NCBI GenBank assembly: GCA_048013815.1
Contig: CM106586.1
Span: 9,238,001-9,302,000, forward strand
Length of the DNA stretch: 64,000 bases
From: Setoptus koraiensis
Taxonomy: Eukaryota > Arthropoda
Direction: 5' to 3'
Below, one piece after another: positions 34,499 through 46,871 of this stretch. Within the stretch, counting starts at the first letter, position 1. Each line of letters opens with the position of its first letter. A program made the position numbers and the translations under genes. The notes under the pieces are model-generated. The model was not told the DNA's origin and searched no databases. It saw only the letters and a list, made by a program, of their open reading frames with translations.

Positions 34499-37400
34499 CA
34501 TACACAGGAAGTAAGAGTGGAGGAAGGCGCACACGAGCGCGATACAATTGAATAGGCCCCAATGGCAAGTCGCTATGCGCCACCGTTATGAGCATTGTGT
34601 GATATGTGTGTATGTGTGTGTGTGTGTTTCCCCAAAGGAGAACATATTTACACTTTGGGGCTTGTTGAAATTCAGTCAGTGGCATTTTAGCTTGCATGAA
34701 CAACAACAAGAGTTTATCTCCTTCTCGCTGGTTTGGTTCTTTTTCTACGTCTTGGGGAATTGGGGCTATGACATAACGTAGTGTGTCACATTATTATAGC
34801 CCCTTGCAAGTCAGATCACATACATGGGCCACTGTTTAGTATAACAGGGCGACAGCGACTGATAACCGGCGATAGCACGAGAGAGGTGAGCACGGCGCAC
34901 AGCATACATTACACAGTATAGGTTCACGCTTAGCTCTGACCCCCTTTACCCTTACGTCTTGCTTTTGAGTTGCACAGCGGCTGGCCAAGGCTCATATGAA
35001 ATCAATTGGAATGGGGGTCGTCACAGCACACCGTGCGCCACGCGTTGTCTATGATTTCGGCGATGATTGACTGTTGTTAGATCATCGTCACCGTCATCAC
35101 CATCGCCATCACGGGTGCCGACACCAGCAATCATAGCGCTCGATCATTACGCTTGAGAGGCACCGAGAGATAGATTGAGAGAGCGAAGAAGTCAACAAGT
35201 ATCGCTGATGCGAGCGATGGGCGGTTTGGACCGGCCCACAGGCAGCTCACGGCCGGCTTACAGGCAGCTGCCAATCGCGAGGCCGTGGGCTGTGTCAGTG
35301 CGAGTTGCGAGTCAGGTTGTGACAGCGCTAGAAGCGGTATGCCGGCCAGTAAAATTGCTGGCGCCGCTGCTCAACGCACACAAAGAAGATGGACACGGGT
35401 GCACGGACACACGAACACAAACAATTACACGCGGCAGTGTCACCGCTGTATAAGACGAGTCTAATCCAAATCGAAATAATCAAGGTGCAGGCGGGGGAGC
35501 GCCGGCGTTTAAGTGAGGCCGGTCAAATGAGACCGGTCAGATACGGACGCAAACGAGCGGGCACGCCGACCGGCTGATTGGGGGCGACTGACACACAGGG
35601 ACGATCGCGAATAATATCGTCATGATTGTGGCATGAGAATACTACGCTTCGCGTATTTTCCATGGCCCGTTCTCATGAGCCGATTGTGGCCCGCTGTTCA
35701 TTTGCACCCACAAACGCGCCCACAAACAAACAACATACCAGAGCAGTGTATGCATCACAACCACCAGTGGATAGCGATCGTTCATTAAGAGTGTCGCCCG
35801 ACAATCGCGCTGCAGCCCAGTTTTGGGTCGTTGGCGAAATGGCGCGCATTCGTGGCCGGCCAACTATCGTCCCAATTGGATATTCAGCGGGCGAGTCCGG
35901 CGCGGTCGTTAATGCTCTCTCTCTCTCTCTCGCTCTCTGGTCGCTCCGCTTAATGACGCTAACACATTCTTATCGCGGCGAGCGAGGCGATCAATTTTTT
36001 AAGGTCAACACAAAATCGCCACCCAAAAGAATTCGCGCCCCATTGTTCTTAGCTAGCGATAGCGAGGGAGTGAGTGCAATATATCGAGAGCCAGAGAATT
36101 TTCTGTTTGTGGGCCAGTTACGCGGCGCACACACACACACACACATTGGCATTGGTTCGCCGCGTCACATGGGCCCAGTGGCACCAGTGAACCAAAATGC
36201 AGAATGCGGCACAATTGTGCACAGGATCGAGCGAGCTGTGCGCATGTCTGATGGCGCGCGATGGTGGACAAGTTGGCTGAATCGAATCGAACATCGACGC
36301 GTTGCACACTACATAATGCGTGGTTGTGCGTCGAAATTCGATTGTGTGTGCGTTCGCAAGCGCTGCCAGCGGCAGCGGGACTGATTGTCAGTGCACAATA
36401 AAGTGCAGTAGTGATGATATTGTTGTATGGAAACTGTTGTTTTGCCTCTTCCATGGCTGCTGGCGCTGCTGCGATGGAAGAGGCAACGCACACACGCACA
36501 CACACACACTGCACGGCCCTTCGAACAGTCATTCGAGCAGCGAACATTCATAAAAGCGGCCGCGCTGGTGAACCCTATCTCGTGTGTGTGTGTGTGTGTC
36601 CACCTTGAGTTGTGCGCTGGTACACACACAGTGGAATAACTGCGCACAGCTTCTTCATCTTGTTCGCCACTGGTCTCTTCCCCCTTCCCCCGCCCTTTCC
36701 CCGCGTGCGTTCCCCGCTCTCTCGCTCGCTGTGTGTGTGCGCTCGCTCAGAGCGAGTCGCTCTGGTATCAACGCCCGCTGTGTGTATCCGATACACACAA
36801 TGTGAATGCGCCTGAGTGTGTGTGTGTGTGAGAGTTTTGGTCGAAATGAATTTGATTCGAATCGAATTTTGTTTTTGAGCGCACACACACACACAGACAC
36901 ACAAACGAACAGACGCACACACGCATACACATTATCCGCAGTACCGAGCAAACACACACACGCACACACACACACGCACACACACACACACTCGCTCACT
37001 CACATTTATCGATCACCCGGTTTACACGCACACACACACACACACACATAGGCAGACAGACAAGCGGACAGACGGACAGAGCGCATCTCGGGCATCGAGT
37101 GAGTGTAAGATGGAACAACAATAATCATAACAACACATCGGCACAAGCAGCAGCATCTTATCGCTTGGTTATGCTATACGTTATCCTATCTCGCACAACT
37201 AACGAGCCGCCGGACTGTCGAATTACAATAACGCCGGTAGTAATGAATAATAACCAATAATAGTAATAACAGCAACAACCGCAACAACAGCAACAACAGC
37301 AACGACCAGCAACGCCAAGACAAAAAAGCAAGCGAACAAGATCCGACCGACGAGAGCAACACACACACACACTTGTGAAGAATTAGAGGAATAATAATAA

Positions 37401-38112
37401 TAAAAGCAGCAACGTAACAATGTTGGCCCTTTTGCCATGGTTACGATGACCACCGGTCAGCCAGGCATCAGCTAAATCGTTATCATTACCTCCATTATCA
37501 TTGCTATTATTATTAAAAGCATTATTATTATTACTATGCTATTTTTTCTTACATAATCAACATTTTTATTACTGTTGTTGCTGGTGCCGTTGTTGCATTA
37601 TCATATACAGATAACTCTATATTCGCAAATATCATCATCGCAACACAGTACAGATATATTACACAGTACAGTTGTCGTTGTTGCCGTCGTTGTTATGAGT
37701 TGCCGCCACAGTGAAGCCAACACAGTGAACAATGAAACGACAATGCAACCAGCCATCGCCATGAATCGAACAAGAACAAAATACAGACGAACCCACCATA
37801 GATAAATAGATAGATAGATAGATAGATATATCACATAGTCGGTCGATGAATATATTTATAGGTGAATATATATTTGTATACACGTTGTATTTATTTATTT
37901 GGTTCATGTCCGAAACACACACACACTCACACTCACACATACCTAGCCGCCATGATGCTCAGAAGTCACTGGTCAAGCCATGTTACTACTCATTTGCTCC
38001 ACTACTCAGCCACCACGAGTTGTACGTGAATATCCATTCGTGAACACACACACACAAACCGACACACACACACCTTCTCGCAAGACGTGACCCTATGATA
38101 CTTACACGACGA

Positions 38113-38141
38113 CAAGAAGAAGAAGAAGAAGAAGAAGAAGT
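38113..38141. repeat. (AAG)n microsatellite
   Basis: About nine AAG units just upstream of the candidate Turtle signal-peptide exon. Confidence 0.9.
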
Positions 38142-38258
38142 AGAAAAAAGAGTTAGCAATTAATGGGCAATCAAGCGTTTGCAAACAAAGTGAAATCACA
38201 ATAATCAAGAGCTGAGAATAATAATCAAATAATAATAGCGGATGAACCAGATAATCGA

Positions 38259-38519
38259 ATGGCACAAGTTCATCGGCAACCGAGCAGCAATTACTTATTT
38301 GTTTGCTTGTTCTGGTCTATGGCCACTCTAGTCAGTGTCAATCTAATCGCAAATCAAATCTTCGCTGACGTCTTAATTGCACCTTCAGAACAACAACAGC
38401 CCACAACACAGCGCCATAATCAAAATTATAACAAAAATAGTAATAGGACTAATTCAGATATTTTATTATTAGACAATGCTGGACAATCGGCATTCGATTC
38501 GACATCGGATGGAATTTCA
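38259..38519 (+). CDS. Candidate signal-peptide exon of the Turtle gene
   Basis: The ATG at 38259 opens 87 codons that end at a good donor (TTTCA then GTAAGTA at 38520). A hydrophobic stretch (about 12-34, YLFVCLFWSMATLVSVNL) ending at IFA looks like a signal peptide, and an Asn/Gln-rich spacer follows. It lies just upstream of the first Ig exon on the same strand. However, this donor leaves phase 0, while every acceptor I can find for the next exon needs phase 1. Either another donor or a missing exon is used, or this frame is not the true first exon. Confidence 0.45.
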
Positions 38520-38907
38520 GTAAGTAAAAAACATACATATGGAATAACGAGAGACCTGGGTGCTAGTAGCCGGTATACGTCGTCGTCGTACGTGACCGAA
38601 CACAAATCGATTGAGGGAACCTCTCAACGAGCGCGCGACACTCTCAACAATTCATATTCATAGCGCACATAAAGCGAATCTCTTATACAGACGAACGCAC
38701 TCACTCACAAACTAACCCCAACGCTAACTCATCGAACTAAAATATTCTTATTGTTATTTTTGTTGTCCATCGTCGTTATTTTTCATCATCGCCATCGTCT
38801 CTTTATATAGGGTAAGGAAAGAGAAAAATTTCGATTTTATTGCAGATATAGAGTCTCATCAATTAAAAATGTCAACCAACTTATTTGCTATCTAAATTTA
38901 TTCACAT

Positions 38908-38910
<3 letters not shown>

Positions 38911-38958
<48 letters not shown>
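38911..38958. repeat. (CA)n microsatellite in the Turtle first intron
   Basis: About 24 uninterrupted CA units, followed by more broken CA-rich sequence to 39005. Confidence 0.95.
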
Positions 38959-38962
<4 letters not shown>

Positions 38963-39048
38963 TGCACATACGCGTACACACATGCACGCACACACACACA
39001 CACACCCAAACAAAACAACATAAATTATTACTATGCGACAACTTTTAG

Positions 39049-39408
39049 TGGCAGACGAGTCGCTGGCTGCCAGTATAGGCATCAAGCCAGACTCAAAAGT
39101 GAGCGCCGCCATCGGCCAAAATGTGATATTAAATTGTCCTGTTAATTTTAAAGATGGTATAGAAAAACCATTCGTGGTAAATTGGATCAAATTAGGCTAC
39201 AAAATACCTATCTACATTTGGTACGCAGGCTATCCGCCACATATAGCCGAAGGCTACGATCACAGAGTTTCGCGTATTGGTCAGGCTTCATTGAATTTAA
39301 CCAACGTTAAAGAGACTGATCAAGGCCTGTATGAATGCAAAATATATTACCTAGATCGCAGGCCTGAGGACAACACCAACGGAACCTGGGTATTCCTTGA
39401 CGTCCAGG
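39049..39408 (+). CDS. tutl: Turtle exon: Ig1
   Basis: Encodes SVSAAIGQNVILNCPV-like start of Ig1, then NWIKLGYKIPIYIWYAGYPP, RVSRIGQASLNLTNV and DQGLYECKIYYLDR. These closely follow Turtle Ig1. Donor GG then GTGAGT at 39409, leaving phase 1. The acceptor is uncertain (39047-39048 or 39053-39054); both give phase 1. Confidence 0.85.
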
Positions 39409-42400
39409 GTGAGTAAAATAAGCAACCTACCAACCGAGCAATGATTGGATATGACAGAGTAGATACGCATCAAGTACCGGTGTATATCAGCTTTGATTTC
39501 ATGGATATATGCAGGCCATCGAAATATTCTGAACACCTAGGCTTGCGATAATCCAACTTTGCAACGAGGAACGTAGTTTTTATAATTTTAGAGAGATTTT
39601 ACTACAGATAGAAACTTGTAGATTTTGTTAGCGAGTCACTGAAAAATGAAAGATTATCGTTGAAGCTATCAATGGAACGACGATAGCAATATGGTCCAAA
39701 CGAATCGTCCGCACACCTTCAATGAACTTGTCACTATGAATAGATTCATTTCAAAAAGGTTGGAACAGGTCTGATACGATACGATGGTTTCATATCCATT
39801 GAGGTTACCCATGGATATCCATAAGTGCTTATCGATATTCACCATTTAACGCATCTCTGTCTAATTTATACAGACAGACACGTTTATTATTTATAGAAAA
39901 TAGACAATGCACATCGGACTGTCACATAGAATACAATACTATCACGTTTATACGACCCAAATGTTAGACACACATCTACAACTGGGCACAGTTAGAAGGA
40001 TAAAGAAACTTATTGATGCGGCCGACAAGTTTCGGGGCTCCCCAAAATCCTTCCATTGGCTGAAATACATTCACACATAGCCAACCTATACATATATGAG
40101 TTGGTGCAATGGAGAGAGTTGGGTGACAGATAGACAGACAGATTTGAAAAGAGAGTAGACCCAACATGGCGAAAGTTAACCAGTGAATGCTTGCGGTTGC
40201 ACTTGTTTGGGTATGTTTGCGGCTAAATTCTAAGGGACCTGCCCAATTCTTGTGTGTGCATCTGAATGTGTGCAATCGTTGCTGTGTGTCGTCTATTCTG
40301 AACCAACTCAAAATGGATACCCATAATGGATGAATGCATGAATGATTTGTGTCCTAAGGCTATTGTCTCAACTATGAGTCAGTTGTCATTGGGAGTCATC
40401 TAGATTCTCTCTGTACCCTGCAGCATCGGTTCGAAAGGCGGCGAGCGAGAGAAGTAGGGAGAGAGAGAGAGAGAGGGAGGAAGAAAGAGAGAGAGAGGAA
40501 GAAAGAGAGAGGTCCAGCGAACTGGGCGAACTGAGTAAAGACAAAACGTCACAAATAGAAACAGAGTGAGAGTTGACGAGAGAAAGAGGATCGGAAGTTA
40601 ATGATCGTTGGTGGCTATGGAAATTTAATGTGTAAGCACACACAAGCACGCCAAATGCTACCGAATGTGGACACTCTCAAACAAGTGCCTAACTTGAGGT
40701 AGGTTCCGAGCGCCAAGTAAACAAGATAGTAAATGGGACTGATATAGAACATATGTGGTAATGGATGGACTAGATAAAGATTTTCTACGATCATCGTCGC
40801 CATTCCTGTGGCCGCCGTTGCTGCATTTACAATCAATTACACAGACAGACACACGCACGCACTGAGGGAGCACGCTGGCCAGCCCTCGGATGGGGCCAAA
40901 TATGTTGGGCCCACAAATATTGTGCAAACATAATGACTCTTATCGCGGCTGGTGTGTGGCTTGTTTGGCCGAGTATAAGTGAAGACAAGACCATATACAT
41001 GTATATATATATTTTGTCTTGGTATGTGCGTGTTTGTGTGTTGTGGATTAAAGTGAGGGCGATCTCAGTGAGGACCGCTCGATATTCTAACAAAGAAGAC
41101 TTGAATTGTTAATATGTCATCATTATTTGGCAGCAAAAAGTATTCTTATTTTCTTCTGTGTGTTCTGTTGTCGCTATTCTGTTTTCTTTCTCCTTTCTGT
41201 GTCTGTCCACACACACACACAACGCACACAACAGAAAATAGAAAAACAAGCTGGACGAAGACGACTCGCCGATGCCAGTTATATAATAGTTTCAATGTTG
41301 CCACCATACAACGTCATATGGTGTCGCGAGCTATGTTACTGGCTATGCTACTGCTGGCGAAATCCAGAATCAGCAACGACAATAGCGGCTACAACAACAG
41401 TAGCAGCGACAACAAAAAACACATTGTTACAGCAAACAAACCATTAAGGATCGGTGTGGCTCTAAGTCATGTCAATGTCAGATGCGATAGTAGCGATGTT
41501 GAGGAATCGAAAAGAATCAGATCAGCGCTTGATGTCCACTACAATAAGCGGTACTTCTGTATCAGCAAAACTGGCGTAGCCTAAAACTAACAACCAAAAG
41601 CCACCAGAGAAGAACAGCTGACGATCATTTGTCGCCAGCCATAGTCAAATATATATTCATGTGTGTGTGTGTGTGGTGCGTCTGCTTGTGCGACAACTGC
41701 TACTATAAGACAAAACCCTAATGTCTTACGGGCCCCTATTTTGCCCGTCATAGGTGCTAGTGCATTTTGCACAATGTACATTGTGTCTGCAGAGCTGGCC
41801 GGCTGGTCCGCCTCATCTGGCTCTGTTCTTCGAAGCCGAGAATAGATGAGATGATGGCGGACGTGATACAGATTGTGTGAGCACGAACCACTAACGATTA
41901 AGAGGGGGCACTAAAGAATGCGCCTAGCACCTAATACGTTAATCTGAATTGATTGTGCCTAGGTACACGCATCATCGTATCTATTCTCATCGTCTTTTCA
42001 TTGCCACTTTAGCGACGTTTACAAACGACTACAGAATAAAGGCAATTTATTTTAGCTTGTGTGCGTGTCAAAAGTTTCCTATCTCAGTTTAGCGAGACAC
42101 ACCGAGCTAGCGAGGGCGAGCGAGCGTGGCAACAGTGGCAGTAGTGGTGGCAAAAGTATATGTGCATTAGCAAGTTGGGCGAGACAGAAAAGTAGAGGGA
42201 TCGAGAGAGATAAGAAGAAGAAGAAGAGTTGGTCGTTAGACGCGCTGGTCTACATAGACAAATGGGCAGAGTGAACTATTATGAGGAGAGAGAAAGAGGG
42301 GTCCCCGCCAAATAATAATAATAACAGTAACGACAACGACAGCATAGAGTCTAGACTCTCGTTTTCATTTTCATTTTCATACAAAGCTTCTATTAATAGA

Positions 42401-45400
42401 CATTAGACGGTGGCGAATGAGATGTAGCTAAAGATGTAGCAGGCATTCTTTCCACAGCGGGCCGCCAAGCTAGCCAACCAGCTGTGGACTTACCTACGTC
42501 CAGCAACGTCAACGTCAGAGCGCCCCAGGCACAGCCTATTAGACGGGCCCCATTTTGCTACTTTTTACTTTGTCTTTCTTTCTCTGGAAGTTTAATGTAG
42601 CAAAGTTCTCGGCGCACTGCTACATTAAACATCTAAGTCCAACGAATAACACTTACTCAAGACGCCACCCAGACAGCCAGTCAACCAACCGACAATGCCT
42701 AATGGCGGTCTAGTGGGCCCGCAAGCGCTGCCGGTTCGGCCCATAGAGCACCAGACAAATGAAAACTTTATCATTGCGTTATTCCAATCTATTCTAACCT
42801 CAACTTTTATCTTTTCCCCTTTCTCTGTCGCTCTCTTATCTGATTTGATCGCATCTGATCCGCGATCCGATCTTTTACCACGCCCGATTGCGCATCGCAC
42901 ACGTTGTTGCGCGCAAAATACACGTGCGATAATAACCGTCTACTACCACTGCTACCGCTAACAACTTAAACAGGTTCGCCCCATTTTACAGAATCTCCGC
43001 CAGAAGTGACCTACGTTCGACCTGGCGATTCCATCTCATTGCCTTGTAGCGCCGAATCAACGCCAAGACCTATTATCAAATGGTATAAGGTAAGTTGACA
43101 CACAGCATAACAAGCGCGCGTAAAGCGCACTGTGTGGTAGTGCATGATCATTAATTAATTAATTGAGGCACACAACTAATCGACTAAACTCAATTACGAA
43201 TGCCATGAAACAATGCAATGCAATGCAATGCAACGCGACAATAGAATAAGGTAGCGATTGAAAGCGACGACGGACCCTATAGACTGAGACCGAGCCCAAA
43301 CAACAACAATAATAACGATGATGGTCATATGGAGCAACATTTCAGTTACGGCAATGTTCACGGCAATGGCAATAGATTAGAGCTGCTTATAGATAATATC
43401 CAACCTGGTGTGACAACTGGTGAATACATTTGTTTGGCCAGCAACAGCGAGGGCTCCGTGGAAGCCAGCGCCAATTTAGTAATAGCAGTGCCTGCTTACA
43501 TAACTCAAGCGCCCAGGAATCAGACAAGGCTTGAGGGTGATAGAGTTGAGATGATTTGTCAGGCAAGAGGAATGCCAAACAATATAACTTATAAATGGTT
43601 CTTCAATGATAGGCCAATTGATAAATCTAGATGGTCTATAGCAAAACGTGACGGAACGCTAATAATACAATCATTGACTAGCGACGATCAAGGCCACTAC
43701 AAATGTCAGGCCTCTAACGGTATAATGCCAGTAGTAATGTCACCAAAGTCTACCACCGCTACCGCCTCCACCAACACCCCCACCACCTCCACCGCTGGCA
43801 TTACAAACAACAACAACAACCATGTTATGCAGCATAGCAGCACTGCCACAGGGCTGCAACCCATTTACGCCGAAGTAAGCGCCTATCTAACTGTGGAATA
43901 TGCCGCCCGTGTTACCTATTCGCCGCCAATACAATTTTTACCACTTGGCTTGTCCGGAATTGTTCGTTGTTACGTGCAGTCGCAGCCGCCATTTACAGCC
44001 ATCCATTGGACGTTTAACAATTTGGCATTTGATCCAAATGTTATAGAAGATGTTGAAACATTGAAAAACGGCTCATTGCTATTTAAGCGCGTCACCCAAT
44101 CTAACGAGGGCAAATACCGGTGTACCCCAATGAACATACACGGTTCAGCTGGCTCGTCGGCCAACATGGAGGTGCGCGTAGAGGGTAAGTTGTTTGTTAT
44201 GTCTAACCAACTCTGCCTAGCCAACAACTGATCTGTCTGTTGCAGCAAGTGCCTATTGTGAGCGAGCGAGCAATACGTAGACAAAAAGCAAACAAAGGGC
44301 TTCGAGAGGCATTTCTCGCACCATCGCACCTATAAGCGATTATGACCTCAATTCAGCCCAGCAATTGAGGCTTCACTACCAACAGTAGTGGTTGCGCTAC
44401 TAGCTGCGGCAGCGAATTGAATCTAGCTGCCAATGCTGCTTGTTGTTTTGCGTTGTTTTCTCCTAGCTCTCGCTCACTTACTATTACTACTACTACTACT
44501 ACTGCCAGCAACTTTACTGGCAGCAACATTCCTAAAACTGCTGTTGTTGCTGTTTATTCCAATTTTATTCCTATCCAACAACACACAAATCCTCCTTCTT
44601 TTTACTGCTCCTTTTTGGGCCCCGTATTTCGCTCTATTATGTTATTAATCGACGGCCAAACGATGATGATTAGATCCGCCCGAATTTGTGATAAAACCCG
44701 CCGATTTATACAAGGCCAATGTCGATAGCCAAATCAAATTGCCTTGCAATGGTCGTGGCCGACCCAAGCCCAGTGTTACCTGGCGCAGGGTAAGTACACA
44801 CAGACACACATCAAACGTAATCTAGTTTAAAAGAATAGTCTGGCACTGATTTAGATGTTGTTTTGGTTGGCGGCCACTGGCTGTTCGGGCTCGCCACCAC
44901 CGCTACTACCACTCATTTATTTTTATATAAACACACACCGTGGCGCTGTTTCATGCAATTTGAGGCGCCACCCATACAGAGCTCGGTAGATCTCCCGATC
45001 CGCATTTAGATCGACTGTTGCCAGACAAAAGCCAGCTGTGTGTATAAAGGGCTTAGATTCAGAGATTTGGCAAGACACTTACACTCTGACCGTTTCTTTT
45101 TTTTGTCTCTCTCACTCTTTTTGTGTGTACTGCTTGTCCATCGGTTGTTGCTGTTGCTCTTGGCTAGGCCGATGGTTATAGAATAGCCCAAGATAGGGTA
45201 GATTATCGTGATGGAAATTTGTTGATACACAATTTACGTAAAGAGGATCATGGTAAATACGAATGCGTCATAGAAAATGACATTGCCACCCTGGTCTCGT
45301 CCACACTACTATACGTAGAGGGTAAGTGTCGTTCAGAGGGACTAGACGGGTGCCCTTGCTGCGCCTTGATGGTGTCCATCTTAAAAATTGATGCCCACAT

Positions 45401-46838
45401 TGCCCCCATGATGATAGGCGGAAGATATGGGGCCACTGCTGTGGCTCGCAAATCAGCCAAGTAATCTAATAATCTTGCCGGTTCTCTTATTTCCCTGCTC
45501 CTTCTCTTATGCAACAACAACGATTACCTCGATCAATGCCATCATTTCCATTTGTGCACATCAACAAAAACAACGACAACAACAACAACAACAACAACGA
45601 CAACAACGACAACAACGACAACAACAACAACATCAACATCAACAACAACAACGAAAAACAAACGCAAACTACAGAGACCACGCCCCACAGTCCGTCCCAA
45701 TTTAATGTTCACACCAAGGCCTGGTCAGCCACCCTCACCTGGTTGCCGGGTTATGACGGTGGCTACGAGCAAACGTTTGTTGCTTGGTACAGGCAGGTGC
45801 AGCAACAGCAAGTGCAACTTCAATTACAACAACAACCGCTAGACTCAACACAATTGTCAACATTGCCAACAACAGTAGCGCCCTATATAACAACAACTGT
45901 GATATCATCAGCATCATTATTAACGGGCACAAATATCAACAGTGATAACAGTGGTCTAACTGACCAGCACACACATCCAACAATTGTTGGCGACTATTCA
46001 ACAAGCGGCGGCGGCGAGCCCGATCAAAGCAATGGTTCATCGTTGCCTAATTCACAACAGACAGATAGTTCAACAGACACCTCCAGTGATAACGATAATC
46101 ATTATAAGTGGCAGTCCATAGTTGTTCAACCAGCAGGCTCGCAAACAATAACCATCGACAACTTGCTCGAGGACACCGAATATGAATTTTATGTTAGACC
46201 GCGCAATGTCATAGGCGACGGTTCTAGATCGCAAATTGTGCGCGCCAAAACAGGACGTAAGTATATCCGTGACAACAACAACACAAGTAGTCGCAAGAAA
46301 CAGTCCAAAAAACTACTCCTTGCGACCGTTAGCATCTCGCTTGCCCGTTATGGCTAGTTCTTGTGACCCCCTCATTAGTGGTTGCGCAACACGCGTTGCT
46401 AGACGATGCTGGTGATGGTGTCGTTGCTACCTCCTAATTTGGTTGGATGATGGTGGCTTCAATTGAATTGGGGACGCACCAATATCACCACCAGTATCGG
46501 CAAATGATCCCGGCAACTGACGATATATGTTACACTTGTTATTTTGTTACATTCACTCACTCGCTCATTCTTCATTTGTATGATCTATCGCCATATTATC
46601 GCCCGGCAAACAACAACCATGTTTGTTCTATATAGGCTCAATAACGGGAGTTCTGGTACTGACAACGGAATCGGTGACAGCCACCATTAAAGCAGCAGGT
46701 AAGTATGGGTGTGTTAGTTGTTTGTTTGTTAATAATAGTCCATCTCTCGCTGGTGTCTCGGCGGCATTTTTCTCCACCTGCAACTCCGATGACTACTGCT
46801 CGCATTCGCCTTACTCACCCTATCTTCTCACTGTCACT

Positions 46839-46871
<33 letters not shown>

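Larger units (their letters stand above)
32992..38258. other. 5.3 kb repeat-rich noncoding stretch upstream of Turtle
   Basis: No supported gene. It contains GTTGTT runs (33.4 kb), a (GT)n tract at 33959-33980, a 50-bp (GA)n at 34445-34497, and a GC-richer section at 35-37 kb with many (CA)n tracts (36.1-37.05 kb). It also holds CAACAG runs (37.27 kb) and (AAG)n at 38113-38141. Open frames here (for example 35626-36384) are compositionally repeat-driven. Promoter and 5' UTR exons of the Turtle gene probably lie in the right part. Confidence 0.5.

Noticed and set aside
35626-36384. 252-codon open frame in the region upstream of Turtle
   Set aside because: Composition follows local CA and GC-rich repeats, there is no family match, and equally long frames occur on the other strand.
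45552-45674. Poly(Asn/Asp/Gln/Thr) coding potential before the FN3-1 exon
   Set aside because: The CAA-rich tract lies upstream of the only phase-compatible acceptor (45674), so it is best read as intron.
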